In this document: positions 1 to 11,357 of the stretch, piece by piece
How positions within the stretch are numbered: the first letter of the stretch is position 1
How the letters are laid out: every line of letters starts with the position of its first letter
Assembly: GCA_020912385.1 (NCBI GenBank)
Contig: CP087222.1
Location: forward strand, 744,001-808,000
DNA: 64,000 nucleotides
Direction of reading: 5' to 3'
Source of the DNA: Neofusicoccum parvum
Taxonomy: Eukaryota; Ascomycota; Dothideomycetes; Botryosphaeriales; Botryosphaeriaceae
The notes under the pieces: generated by a model
Told to the model about the DNA's origin: nothing
Seen by the model: the letters and a program-made list of their open reading frames with translations, nothing else
Databases searched by the model: none
Made by a program: the position numbers and the translations under genes

Positions 1-303
1 CTTCGAGTGTGACGACCTTTTCTGTCCACTTTTCCCCTTTTCAAACATGCCATGATCTGATGATGAAGATGATAAAAACCAATGGTAAGGGGGGGGGCAG
101 CACAAAAACAACCTAAATACGCCATTTCGTCTTTCCTTGCGGCAACTGCAGAGAACGCTCTCGCATCGTACCGGCCTCACCATCGAGGACAAGACCGAGT
201 CGAGACGGGGCACGGATGAGAGTAGGCTCAACCTTGACTCTCCCGAGCCAACTTTCAGCCGAAATCCGGTTCCGGCGGTCTCGACATCCTCCACCAGGGC
301 TTC
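1..303. other. Intergenic, 3' flank of LAG1
   Basis: This is the sequence downstream of the ceramide synthase stop codon on the minus strand. It holds a short G run near position 90. I see no coding sequence in it. Confidence 0.6.
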
Positions 304-2062
304 TCAGTCCTTCACAGGCTTCTCGCATCCGATTCTTCCAAGCAGCTCCTTGCGGTCGCTGGAGCCAGGGATGCTGATGCCGCTGGCCCGGCTGCTGCTG
401 CGCTTGTACAGCCTCTCGCTCCTTCTCCTGGTCGGAGTACCGAAGTGCAGACCCTCGACGCCAACCTCCTCCTCGAGGGGCGCGACCGAGAGGGCCGCCT
501 TGCCGCCCTTGCCCTTCTCCATGTTGCCGATGTCGCCATCCCGTTCGTTCTGGGAGCTCTCTTCCTCTTCGTCGCCCTCGTCGTCGCTGCGCGTGTCGTC
601 GGCGCCCTGGCCGGTCAGGACCTTGTACGCGACCTGGATGATCATGTACAGCCACACAAGTGTGATGACCTGAAGCCCACCGAGCAAGCCGAGGAAGGCC
701 CACCTGATGCGTGGGTTGAAACAGACGGGACCCTCCGGGTCGCGGAAGGGCTGCAGAACTTCCCACATAATCTCGTTGCCGCCATTGGCTGGAGTTGTCG
801 GTGAATCGGGGAGACGGTCGCCGGACACGGAATCATAGCATCCGTAAGGCATCGCGATCGGGACAATCGCGTAAATCGACCAGCACACGGCAAGGTACAG
901 ACCATGACGCGCGATGACCCAGCTGGCGATGAAGACTCCAAAGCCGATGTCGCAGGCGGTCTGGTAGCCGAGATACTTGAGGAGCTTGGCGCCCTGTGCG
1001 GAGACACAAAATTAACGACTGTGTAATGTTGGGGCGCCGTGCCAACGCAGCTGCGCATCGGATGACGCTCGGGAGCCCACTTACCGCGAGAAAGATATCC
1101 ACCACATCCATGAGGCACAGAATCACGTTACCGACCTTGGTCTGGTAGTAGCTGTAGCTCATGGAAACGAGCGCGCTCGTGATGATGTGGTGCGTGAACA
1201 TCTGCCAGTGGTCCTTCCGCCTCTCCTCCATGTTTATCACAAGGATCTGCTGCAGCCAGAACGCGAACTGCAGCAGGTAGTAGCCCTTCATCAGGCCGCT
1301 CATCGCGCGCGTCGGGAAGTTGTTCCAGATCTCGTAGAGGTTAAGCCAGTACGGCGAGTTGTAGTGGATGTACTGCGGTTGCACAGCATGCGTCAGCACA
1401 AGCGCACTCGAACGTGGCAGCCACCGGTGACGGTGGTGGGTGCGCGGTGAAGTCGCGGGCACGGAAGACGTCTTACCATCCCAAGACTCCAGAAGATGGA
1501 GCAATAGATCAGCAACCAGCCCTGCTCGGCGAAGCGAACGGTCGCCTTCTTCTTCGAGATGCCGCCCATGCGCGCAAACGGCTTCAGCACGTAGTCCATG
1601 ACCGCAGCCCTCAGCGCCGTGAAGACAATGACGCCGAAGAAGACGAAGGGGAGGTCGTCCCAACCCTGCGTGTACCTGCCGCTGGCGGCATCGTAGTAGG
1701 AGAGCTCGAAGAACTTGCGGGTGGTGGTGCGAGCGCGCGGGAAGCAGGCGTGCGTGAGCGCAAGCAGAAGCAGCAGGTTCACGGAGAGGCCTGGATCCAG
1801 CTGCCGTCAGCCTGAAACCCTGCACCGGAGCTCAAGAGGTTAGGGTCATACCGATCTGATGCTGCTCGAGCCAGGCGCAGAAGGTGCCGAGCAAGCTGTC
1901 ATCGCGGGCCTTCTTCCTGCGCACCTTGACGGCGTGGGCGCTGCCGTCGGCGGCGACGCCCGAGAGCAATTGGGCCTTCGGCGCGAGGGTGGGGACGCCG
2001 TTGGAGTCCTTGTCCAACAGGACACGGGTCTCCGTCGCAGGCGAGGCGGCGGCATGCTCCAT
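304..2062 (-). CDS. LAG1: Ceramide synthase (sphingosine N-acyltransferase), LAG1/LAC1 family
   Basis: This ER membrane enzyme acylates sphingoid bases with very-long-chain acyl-CoA to make (dihydro)ceramide. Four exons on the minus strand can be joined. Exon 1 (start at 2062) ends at a GTATGA donor, and splicing to the CAG near 1788 restores the family's QHQIGLSVNLLLLLALTH run. The third exon carries the Lag1 motif: DHWQMFTHHIITSALVSMSY, with the paired catalytic histidines, then VGNVILCLMDVVDIFL. Several hydrophobic segments make up the TLC domain. The last exon ends in a long acidic tail (a DDEGDEEEESSQ stretch) and a basic Ser/Arg region, common in fungal members. The N-terminus is cytosolic and basic (KVRRKKARDD). 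The motif makes the family certain; whether it is the Lag1 or Lac1 paralogue cannot be decided here. Confidence 0.93.
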
Positions 2063-3133
2063 GGCGGGCGAAGCTATATCACGACCGCAGGGCGCGGTCT
2101 CGAGGGAGGGCTGGGGCGGGAGGGGGGCGTTGAGGGTTGGGGGGAGCTCTGTCGAAGCAGTCCCGCACTGGCATGCGCAGAGCTGCGGTTTTGAAGTTTG
2201 AGTGGGGAGCTGGCTGTTTCACGTCGAGGCGGTGTACCTGGCCAGGTCTGGAGGGTTTGGAGAGCGTCGGGCGGCTCGCTGGGGGCAGTTCGGGGTCAAT
2301 GGGCGGGCAGCGGGCAGGAGCTGTGAGCGCAAGACGAGCGCAGCAGGCGTGTTGGTACTGAGGACTCGGGCGGTGTTGCGGGGAAGCTTTGGCACTCGTG
2401 TGCGCTCGTCGGCGGTGGACTGAGATGCGCTTCAAAATTGGCCGCCGTGGGAAATCTGCAAGGCCGCGGAGCCAGCAATTCCAAGGGTCTCCCGCCAGCC
2501 AATCTGCGCCCCCGCAAGTCCCCTCGTGCGCCGCGCCACGCCCAAAGTGCAATAGGGGCTGGCGTGCGCGCGTCGATCCGCACAGTTTTCCGCGTTTTGG
2601 TCGCGGCGATATGCTCCAGCTGCGCTTTACACGAGGCAGATCTCCGCCCGCCGACTTGCCCAACGCTCGCCCGTGTGACCGCCCGGAGTCTCACCAAGGC
2701 TTGGAGATCAGTGATCGCGCGTGCGTCCCGCATCTGATTCAGAACAACCTTGTCATTATCCTCGCAGGGAAAGAACCCAAAAGAATGTGTATCTAGAATC
2801 TAGGTGCTGATGCGGCCAACACTACCCACTCGCCCGCCTGGGCGCGGCCGGACACTGACCGCCACCTCCTGTCCCGCGCCGCTGTCAAAAAGGGTATCAA
2901 ATCCAAGGAAACTTGCTAACGAACGCCAATCGCGCGATGCCAAGAAGAATGCCGGCGCGTGAAACCCTCCACCAATCCGAATGTCGATCAAAATCCCACT
3001 CCAAGCTTTTGTCCTGTACACCCCAGTCTTGCTCTCTGTCCGCCTCTTGCCCTTTATAACAGTAGGAATACAAACATACACAAAACGATCGTAACTCATG
3101 ACTCCCCGAAGGGATAATATCCACAAAGAAAGA
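2063..3133. other. Intergenic: LAG1 promoter side and MDM34 3' flank
   Basis: About 1.07 kb between the LAG1 start and the MDM34 stop. Several ORFs open here on both strands, but they are low-complexity and mutually overlapping, as expected in G/C-rich DNA. I see no convincing gene. Confidence 0.5.
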
Positions 3134-4870
3134 TTAGGCGGCGTACGCCGGTGGTGCCTCCATCTCTTCGTCGCGTCGGTCCCAGAATCCGCCCATCGGA
3201 TCTGCGCTACTGCCGCCCTGACGAGCCTCGCGTTCTTTTTCGTCGCGCACCTTGCGCGCAATCTCCGTAGCCATCTTCATCATCCACGCCTGCTCTAGGA
3301 TGCCGCCCGACGTCGCCGCCTCACTATGAGGAAGCGCCGACCCCTGGAGCCGAACGTTGGATGATGCAGGCGAGTTGTAGGAATGCGTGAAGGGTGATTT
3401 GACGTCTCTCGGGAAAGACCGGAGCGGAAGCGAGGACATAGTCGGGTGCTGCATTTGTGGGCGAGAGGCCGATGGAGTAGGCTCGCGTTCTTCTTCGCTC
3501 TCTTGCAGTTTTGACAGCGCTGCGGCAGATGGGACAGTCGCCGGTGCCGGCGACTTCTCGATGCTGTTTTTCCGGGTCCGTCGGCCAGACTCGCGAGGAG
3601 GCGTCGTCGGGGGCGTCATTAGGTCTTCCTCTCTCTCCTCAGGAATAACCGACGAACTCTCCGAAGCTTCCACGCTCGGCTCTGGAGTAGTCGTGTCCGT
3701 GACAACACTCTCTGTGTCCGCGCCATCCTTGTTGCGGCGCAAGTTGACGACTCTCCTCTTTCTCTTCCTCTGAGCGTGCGCACGAGACCTGTTCCCTCCC
3801 AAGCCCAAGCCGGAATATGTAGAATTCGAGCTCGCAAGCGTTGGTCTCGACAAAACGCTGCCGTTGTCCGTGCCTTCTGAGACGCTGTATGTACTCGGCG
3901 AAGAAGTACCGGAGTAAGAGTGAACGCGCGAAAGGGTCGACGAGGTGAGCGGGTGGAATGTGTGCGTGCCAGAGGACTCGGCCCGATCCGTGCTTGCCCA
4001 AGCGCGAAAAACCGTATCTCGGATAGAGGGTGTGAAGAGCGACAGGGTCCTGTGGGAGTCGTTCAGCGCAGCGAGGCGGAGCAAGTTCTTCTGCGAGAAT
4101 GACGCGTGGATCTCGGAGGACGAGTCGAGGGAGAAGGACGAGATCTGGCTGTCGTCGAGCGGGTTGCCGTACAGATCGACGGGGTCTTGCGGAGGGCTGG
4201 CGAACGGATCTACAGGAGCAGGGGTCTCGGTGCCAGTGCGCTTGGAGTTATTGGCCATCTCGTCCATCTCGCGATACTCGGGTGACCAGAGACGCAGCGA
4301 CAGACGATGTAAAATTGCCGGGAGATCCTCCATGAACAATACGCGCAACTGCTTCTCAATCTCCTTTTGTAGGTAGTCCCGCACGAACGGTATTGAATCG
4401 AAGGTGGACGAGACCTTGAGCGACTCCAGAGGGTCGTTCCTGAATACCAGAGTGAGGCCCTTGTGGCGGGAGAATACGAGGATGACGAAGCCGGACAGGC
4501 GGATGTCGGAAAGGGTGATCTGTAGAGGTATGGTCAAGCCGTCGGCGGCGGCGAGTGGTTGCGGTGATGCGAAGGACGGCTTTGTCGATAGGTAGGTGTT
4601 CAGAGGATTCGCTTGCACGCGCGTCTTGAGCGTGAGGAAAGCGTCGCCCGAGTATGTCATCTTGAAGATGCCGCGAAAGCGGTCTTCAGCCAGGTCTCCG
4701 ATCTCGAGGATCTCCAGCTCGGGCGGGACGGCTCCCAGGTTCAGCTCGGTAACGATGATGTCGTCGACGATGATGGGAGGCTTGGGCGACTTGTTCAGCG
4801 CGGCCGTCAGCATCTCGCGCGCGCGCGAGGTGTCCGCGATCAGCGGCGACCAGTTGAAGTTGAAAGCCAT
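3134..4870 (-). CDS. MDM34: Mitochondrial distribution and morphology protein 34 (ERMES subunit)
   Basis: Mdm34 is the mitochondrial outer-membrane subunit of the ERMES complex (Mmm1-Mdm10-Mdm12-Mdm34). ERMES tethers the ER to mitochondria and moves phospholipids between them. The gene is a single uninterrupted exon of 578 codons. The N-terminus [20 protein letters not shown] and the next ~200 residues form the lipid-binding SMP domain; [18 protein letters not shown] and [19 protein letters not shown] are recognisable family segments. The rest is Ser/Thr/Pro-rich and disordered, with a basic patch ([14 protein letters not shown]) in the middle. A short conserved C-terminal helix ([19 protein letters not shown]) follows near residue 530. 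Length and layout match filamentous-fungal Mdm34, which is longer than the yeast protein. Confidence 0.95.
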   Translation of the reverse strand: MAFNFNWSPLIADTSRAREMLTAALNKSPKPPIIVDDIIVTELNLGAVPPELEILEIGDLAEDRFRGIFKMTYSGDAFLTLKTRVQANPLNTYLSTKPSFASPQPLAAADGLTIPLQITLSDIRLSGFVILVFSRHKGLTLVFRNDPLESLKVSSTFDSIPFVRDYLQKEIEKQLRVLFMEDLPAILHRLSLRLWSPEYREMDEMANNSKRTGTETPAPVDPFASPPQDPVDLYGNPLDDSQISSFSLDSSSEIHASFSQKNLLRLAALNDSHRTLSLFTPSIRDTVFRAWASTDRAESSGTHTFHPLTSSTLSRVHSYSGTSSPSTYSVSEGTDNGSVLSRPTLASSNSTYSGLGLGGNRSRAHAQRKRKRRVVNLRRNKDGADTESVVTDTTTPEPSVEASESSSVIPEEREEDLMTPPTTPPRESGRRTRKNSIEKSPAPATVPSAAALSKLQESEEEREPTPSASRPQMQHPTMSSLPLRSFPRDVKSPFTHSYNSPASSNVRLQGSALPHSEAATSGGILEQAWMMKMATEIARKVRDEKEREARQGGSSADPMGGFWDRRDEEMEAPPAYAA

Positions 4871-6385
4871 GGTCGGTCGCGGAGCTTGGGCGCAGCGAGG
4901 ACAGAGGGATCCGGCGCGTCGTGGGCGTGTGCGCGGATGACGAAAGTTGGGGTGGACAGGGTCGCGTGCCGGGTGCGGAGCTATGCCATCAGCTGGACGT
5001 CGGCGGTGAATTGAAGCTCGACGGGGTGGGAGCCAGGGCGGCTAATATAGCTAGGGCTGAGCTCTCTGCGACTCGGTGGGCCGGATGACGGGGGGGATGG
5101 GTCGAGGAGGATGTTGTGGTGTGACGACAAGACGGTGCGCGGAGAGAAGGCAAAGGATTTCTTGTCGGCCGGGAGCCCACGGACCAGGTGCTGCTTCCCC
5201 GACTGCTCCCGCCGGCCGCAGCGCCCTGCGTCATAGCGCTAATCATTTAAGGGCAACCGTCAACACGGCCTTTAAATTGCAGTGCCAGCCTTATCCACGA
5301 TAACCGCCCTTCCTATAGGGGTGCGCATGAGCCGCGACGGCCTGCTAGCGCCCGCTTTGGGGAGTGTGACTCAACCGCCTGATGATTTGTTCACGGCAGC
5401 TGGAGCTTCTCCAGCCTCGCGACCCCACAGACCGGCCGCTTCGGGGGCCTCCAGCGCCAACAAAGCACCCGCGCCCCAAGTCTGTTGCGACAGACCCGCC
5501 GAGGCGAAACGAAACTCAGAAGGTGATCGCCGTCAAAGCTCTTTGATGACGGCGACTGTGCATGTCAACCGGATCCAGTCTTCTCCGCACTTGACGGCAC
5601 CCGCTAGCGCTGATGCTCTGGACGGCCGGCCTCAGCGCCATCGGCGACGCGTTCCAGGCCGGCGAACACGTTTCCGCGTCCCGGCGCGCGCTGGACGAAC
5701 CTGGGAGGGAGGCCTGCTTCTTCTTGGAGAGACGGCACGCAACGGCCAATTGGCCCAGGCCGTCTGCAACGGCACTTTTGGCAGCTCTCACATGACCGGC
5801 CGTCGGGATACCGTTGCGGGCGGAGATTGTCCGGCATGGCCTCAGCGGCCGGTCACAGCTTCTGAATGGCTTCCGCGAGAGCTACAGCACGCGGTGGCCC
5901 GCGCTGCGTGCCCGGTGCCAGCGAAGCACGGATGAGAAAGTCGGCCTGAGACAAGTCTGGCCGAACGTCGAATTCCAAGGCAGGAACAAACCGGATGATT
6001 CTCACCAAGCACGTGTACGGCGCGTACACATGCCAACGCAGGGCCTCTCAATTACCCTCAGGCTAACCAAATGCATAGTACAGACTGAAAATCCCATTTC
6101 CTCCCGGGTATCCAACGCCAGCAAAGCACAACTATCGGCGACCTGAGACGAGATCCACCGGCAGCGAAACCAAAAGCATGAACTCTATCAGCAAGTGCCA
6201 ACTTTGAGCAACCGGGGCCCAGAACGTATCCCAATGCAATGCTCCTTCAGTGCTCTAGTGAGGACGGTGCCGGACCACATACGTCCAGTTCTCGGACATG
6301 AAAAGAGAGCAAGGGCTCAGGCAAGCAATTACTGCAACGAGCAAGAAAAGAGGGAAGGCAGGAAGGAAGAAAAAACCGTCCAGCT
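4871..6385. other. Intergenic, 1.5 kb
   Basis: This lies between the MDM34 start and the stop of the caspase-like gene, both on the minus strand. The left part is the MDM34 promoter. Open frames around 5280-5935 are Ala/Arg/Pro-rich, overlap on both strands and show no domain, so I do not call a gene. Confidence 0.5.
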
Positions 6386-8099
6386 TCACTTCCTCTCCAA
6401 GAGCGTACGCACCAGCAGATAGGTGGTCAAACTCGACAAGACCCAACTACCCGCTACTATGCCCACGATCTGAACGCCGGTGATCTGGGTTGGTGGTGTT
6501 TGAACTGCGCAGATTTCCCGGATCTCCTTGTCTGGGAGAGCTTGTGGTCCATCGGCCAGTGAAAGTTGCGCGTTGATCCTGGCATCACCAGTCGTGTTGA
6601 TCGTGGTCTTGTCACTGCGATCTATGTGGACGTTCTCCGCATTGGCAGATGTTGGGATGGGCCGGTTACTGGAAGACAACGGGGCTGGTGAGTCACCTTC
6701 CATAGTCTCAGTAAGGCTATCAGGGATGTCCAGATCTGGAGCGCTACTGATAGTTTGTCTGCGTCCCGCTATCAGTCTCAGCTTCCTCGCCGCCATGAGC
6801 GCATTGGCGGTTCCGCGGAAATTCGGTCGCCGCTCCTCGTAATGGACCCAGTCGATCCTATGCGTATTCACTTTCGCCTCCTTCTCCGCCTCTTTGCACG
6901 CCTTTGAGAGGTGCCTGGTAAGTGCATCGATCTGCTTGGCCGTTAATGACCGCGTCCCGAGAGCAAAACGAAGCACAAGGTCTGCGTCACTGGTCCGAAG
7001 CTCCAGTTCCTCTTTCGTCTTCTTCCGCTGCTCCTCATCTTTCTTGAGCGGTGCAAGGTAGATGTGGCGGTTGTGCTGCTTGAGACGATCGTGGATGTAG
7101 CAAGGGTTGGACCTTCTATGGGTTTGGTGGTTGATGGTGTCATGCAGCTTCCACAGACTAAACGGGCGTTCCTGGCATTCCTCGGCGCACAGCTTCAAAG
7201 CTTGGATCAACGCAGCGGTGAAAGATTTGTCTCCAGGACCAGCTGTGACTCGATCGTATGCACTGGCAGCAAGTAGCTGGTATGACCGTGTGTCGTCATC
7301 GATGCTCTTCATAATGTTGCTTGCGTAGCAGGTGTCCAGTATGGCCAGGGTGTCGGCATTGGTGTCATGGAAAAGGGTATCCTCCGCCCTGTTCCATTTC
7401 GCTTTGATGTTTTCCGAGTTCTTCCCACGTGAACTAAGGGCGCTTGGGTCAGTGCAAACTGGGAAAGCCTCGGGTTCTTACTCACGGGTAGAACTCCAGC
7501 GTTCCCGAGTCTCGGAATGCAGAATGACCGGTGTAGTAGATGATCAGTAAGTTATTGGGACCGTCGTACTTTCGCGCAAAGTTGCTTAACGCCCCGTTTA
7601 AATGGTGCTGGGGATTGTCCTTCGTCAACTGCGTCGTCTGGGTCTCGTAGCGAAAGTACTCCTTGAACACACCATCCAGTCTGTTGACCTATTGGACCAG
7701 TTAGCATACGAAACTACGCCAGTGCGACCATGCCCTGCATGGATCTGCGGCGTCTGGGTAGTCACGTACCTCGTCCTGGCAATGCGTATCGTCCAACTCC
7801 GGCGACCATTTGATGATGAGGACGGCCACCTGCGCGTAGCCGTCCGGCACATCCATATGTTTGTTCATGCCCTCCATCCACTGGAGCTGCATGTCTGAGT
7901 CCTTCTGCTGCACCTTGGTCTCCTGTCCGACATCCGGCTCGCGAGATGGAGCCGTGGGCGTGGTTGGCTGCGACTGCGAACCGGACTGCCTCCGCCTCGC
8001 CGCGTCGGTGTTTGACACATCGCCTTCAGATTGGCGTCGGGCACCAGCAGCCCCGGGCGTCTGGACCGCAGTTGGTCCTCGATTGCTGGTCTTCAGCAT
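6386..8099 (-). CDS. Caspase-like (peptidase C14 / metacaspase-type) protein with C-terminal membrane anchor
   Basis: Three exons (8099-7770, 7688-7486, 7433-6386; introns of 81 and 52 nt) join in frame to 526 residues. I use the ATG at 8099; an upstream GTG is in frame. Residues 1-85 are low-complexity (Ser/Gln/Thr). The p20-like caspase fold follows: YAQVAVLIIKW, a strand ending LLIIYYTGHS (His165 of the dyad), and TLAILDTCYASN (Cys213). The region to about residue 300 (PFSLWKLHDTINHQ... HNRHIYLAPL) matches the end of the domain in standalone fungal C14 proteins. A Lys/Glu-rich helical stretch and a polar linker follow. Residues 501-526 (VGIVAGSWVLSSLTTYLLVR then LERK) form a single C-terminal transmembrane segment. 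Activity is inferred from the dyad only. Substrate and membrane are unknown. Confidence 0.82.
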
Positions 8100-9033
8100 T
8101 TTGTGCACACGAAGCCTTGCAGAGGGCAGTCAATCAGAAAGGATAGGGCAGAGACTCCGCGCATCCAACAGGACAGGCTGAGCAGCAGCCCAGAGGGAGT
8201 TTTATTCGATGCCGTGTGCGGTTTTCCGCAGCAACTGGCCGTCGTCACGTATCCCTTGGCGTTTGCCCCAAGGCTGTGGTTTTTCTAAAGAAAGCGTTTG
8301 GGTGAAAGGGTGGTGTGCTCGTGCTGACTGGCGAATAGCCACACGACAGGCTCAGCGCCTTGCCGCATCCCGCCAGCCCTTGCAGAGACATCCCCTCGTT
8401 TCTTTTTGCGCACGGCAGAATGCACGCTTTTGCTCCGCATGCATGTCACGTTGCAGAGATGGCGTGCGCATTTGGCTCAGTCTGTGCTACCGCATCGTCC
8501 GTCCGCGCAGATCTGGGTCGTTTGGTCGCCTTCACCACGGGGCTGAGTTCCCACGACATGTAGCCCCCACGTCAGCTGCGCATGAACGCATCCAGCTCTC
8601 TGCCGGCGTGGCTGCCGCCCACCTCTTATCAACCGCGCAGGCAGCACTTACGCCATCTCTGCCTTGTTTGCCTTTCTCCACCTCAGAGAGTGCGGAGAAG
8701 CCCGCCTCCCCACACCCGCCAATCACATCAACCAAACCGGTGGTTCGTCGCCGCAGCCACCCGCTATTTCGGTTCTTCATGTGCAACACCATCGGCAAGC
8801 GGTGCGCTATGAGGGGGCGCAGCGTCAGCAAAAGCAAATCAGCAGGCGTGAGGCTGGCATCTGATTGAACAGCGTCTCAGTTTGAGCCTCACAAACTTCA
8901 TGGCATGATAAAGCCGGGCAAGCCGTATCCAATCCAAGGCAGAATCCACAGCACACCAACCTCTATTCAGCCTGGAGCCAAGAGCGAAACCCGCCTTACC
9001 GTTTCCTGAGAGTCCCTAGACAAGGGGTTCCAA
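8100..9033. other. Intergenic between divergent genes
   Basis: This separates the caspase-like gene (minus) from the small plus-strand gene starting at 9034, so it should hold both promoters. ORFs on both strands at 8209-8868 are composition artefacts. I recognise no specific regulatory site. Confidence 0.45.
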
Positions 9034-9433
9034 ATGTCTGACCTCGTACGCAGCCTTTCTCCACCTTGTACCCGAAGCACGTCTGGTCGGCTGACAATGC
9101 GGCAGGAGAGCTCCGATGGTGATGTCAAAGCTCACGTTACGAAGAGCGATAAGCCTGCAACCGTCAGTACCGAGCTGTTGAGAGAGAAGAAAAGGCGTTT
9201 GTAAAGGAAAGCTGCTAAGTCTCAGTAAGGAAACTCGCCTATACAAGGACGGAGAAAAGGTTCTGAAGACGGTGGTTGAGAAAGGTGTTAAGAGAGATAA
9301 AGAGTTCAAGGTCGAAAAATTCCGCTACAACCATAGCCGGAAGACATGCGAGTACAAGTTGATCCTTGATGGATCTGCATACTCTGAAGACGGGAAGGAT
9401 TGGTTCCAGGAGAATGATTTGGACATGGCGTAG
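9034..9433 (+). CDS. Small hypothetical protein, two or more exons
   Basis: A short plus-strand gene that simple ORF calling misses. The ATG at 9034 opens a frame MSDLVRSLSPPCTRSTSG that runs about 55 codons. After an intron, a second open stretch ends at the TAG at 9431-9433. It reads LYKDGEKVLKTVV, then FKVEKFRYNHSRKTCEYKLI, then DGSAYSEDGKDWFQENDL. This has the shape of the small C-terminal module in many fungal hypothetical proteins: 'G.KV', 'Y.VE.v.Y...', 'YkL.d..G..y..G.w..E.dL'. The splice junction is unresolved: the best GT-AG pair (GTCAGT near 9161, CAG near 9223) brings a stop into frame, so another acceptor or a decayed junction is possible. No function is assigned. Confidence 0.42.
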
Positions 9434-9625
9434 CGCGGCGAGCTGCATACTCAGCTGCATCGGCTCGGCCCCTCGCACAACGGGGCAACGAGGCTTACAC
9501 TCCATGTGCCGCACCGGTCAGTAGCCGTGTTTACTTAGGACGGTCAGCCGTCATCAGAAATCCGATCTCAATCGGTGCTTCATCCCGCACCTTTTTCCCC
9601 TTGGCCTTTTGTGTTTGCCCTCTTT

Positions 9626-10982
9626 ATGATGAATCCAGACCAATCGAAGGCCGCAGATGATGAACGAGAGAAGTCCAGCTCCAGCAGCAACAACACAGCC
9701 CGGTGCGGAGATGTCTCGATCCAAATAGACCCTGAAGGATTCGGCTACAGTAGAGCAACAACTTATGTCGAGTCTCCAACAATTGCTGAAAAACAGCCTA
9801 GCAGAATCTCTTTGCGAGGTTGGTTGACCAGTTCGTCATGGTCATTGTGGCCTCGGACGTGGAGGCTGCCTGATTGGTCCAAGAATTTGGTCCGATCGTC
9901 CGACACAGAGTTGCCCATCCGAACCGGTAATGCCTGCCCTATCGTCAGTGACGACCTTTCAACACAATGTTGACCCATATCAGTGGAATCTTACCCATTC
10001 GGGTATCCTCGAGTAGCAGCTTTCCAAGCCAGTGAAGGAGCCTTTAGCGTCTACCGCAGCTTTGGCTACTTGCACTCGCGAGTGTTGCTCGATCTTCAAT
10101 ATGAGATTTCGACTCTGGAGCAGGAGCTGGAGGTAAAGGATCGTGACGATGCCGATGATGCAGACACGAAACGGCGGGTGATATCACGAAAGATCGACGA
10201 CAAGTTGGCAGAGAGAAATGGTGAAGAGAGGAGCCGCCGGCATATTCTTACAGACATTCGGAAAAAGCTGGTCGAGTACGGTCAGTCTGCGTCATGTCCA
10301 CCTGTGAGCTTGCTTTGCATGTCTAACATTCAGATCTCCAGACGAGGTTCTGATCAAAGCACGGGAGACGGCTACTTTTCAGAGGCCCACAAAGCGCGAC
10401 TCTCAGAGTGTTCGCAATTTTCTAGACAACGTGAAGCCGATTGCACCGAAGGAAAGGGAGTTCCTACTCTGCGAGGGTGACACGGTCACTCTTCGTCAAG
10501 GGCGCGAGTGGGCGGGATTCGACGCATGGGTTGAGTCCATGCTGAGAAGGCTGAATTGGGCTCCTCTGAAGGTATTCACACCTCACCGACTAAATACAAT
10601 GTCCGCGGGATTCTGCTGATTCTCCTCGAAGTGGATCTTCCAACCACGAAGATTAACCAGCCAAACATGTGATGAAGACATCCACTACTACGATGGGAAA
10701 CGAGTTGAGACTCTTGTCGCATTGATTATCACTGTTATCATCTTCGTCCTCCTTGTCCTGCCAGTGTTCGCAATGTATCGGCTTACAAGCTTTGGAGATC
10801 GATCGTCGACCTTTGACGCGATCGGAGTCCTCGTGGTCTTCACTCTCCTGTTTTCTGCGGCCATGTCTTTGCTCACACAGGCAAAGCGCCATGAGCTGTT
10901 TGGGGCATCTGCAGCGTACTGTGCAGTGCTTGTCGTCTTCATTTCCAATTTTGGTGGGCCAGACGGTGCTCAGCTCGGATGA
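9626..10982 (+). CDS. DUF6594-family fungal membrane protein
   Basis: Four exons can be followed. The start is one of two adjacent ATGs at 9626/9629. Intron 1 (9927-9983, 57 nt) joins RTG to VESYPFGYPRVAAF in frame. This begins the DUF6594 signature GYPRVAAFQASEGAFSVYRS, followed by FGYLHSRVLLDLQYEISTLE, a coiled-coil segment. Further introns follow EYG (near 10277) and NWAPLK (near 10571). The last exon has the usual end of the family: a basic/acidic lead-in (HYYDGKRVE) and three hydrophobic helices, VETLVALIITVIIFVLLVLP, FDAIGVLVVFTLLFSAAM and ASAAYCAVLVVFISNF. The first ~110 residues are Ser-rich and variable. The function of DUF6594 is not known; membrane location follows from the helices. 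Confidence 0.8.
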
Positions 10983-11357
10983 CTACCTGGACGATTAATG
11001 ACGTCTCATTCCATTCTTGATCGTGTAATCTTGGTGCTTGAGCTGCTTAATGTCCAGTATTTACCGCACTTCTTAAGGAAACGCGGATGATCCCAAGGGG
11101 CAATACTGTTTGCCTTTGTGGATCGAAAATCAGCATCAGGTTGATTGACCTGTGAGTGACAGCTCGTTCAGCAGCAGGAGCAGGAATGAGGGCTTACGTG
11201 ACCATTGATCTGCTGAACATGTAAATTGGAGGCTGCAGGACGGAAAAAGTACCTCGAACTCACCTTTGGCAGCTTTGTGAGCATGTTTCCCTTCGGGTGC
11301 CGGGGGACTTGACTTGCTTTATGATGATGATGAGCATGTGACTTCTCCACAAGTCCG
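10983..11357. other. Convergent intergenic
   Basis: This is the 3' flank of the DUF6594 gene (plus) and of the SRR1-like gene (minus). No gene or clear element is seen. Confidence 0.5.

Noticed and set aside
5282..5935. 217-codon plus-strand ORF
   Set aside because: No domain, compositionally biased, and overlapped by open frames on the other strand.
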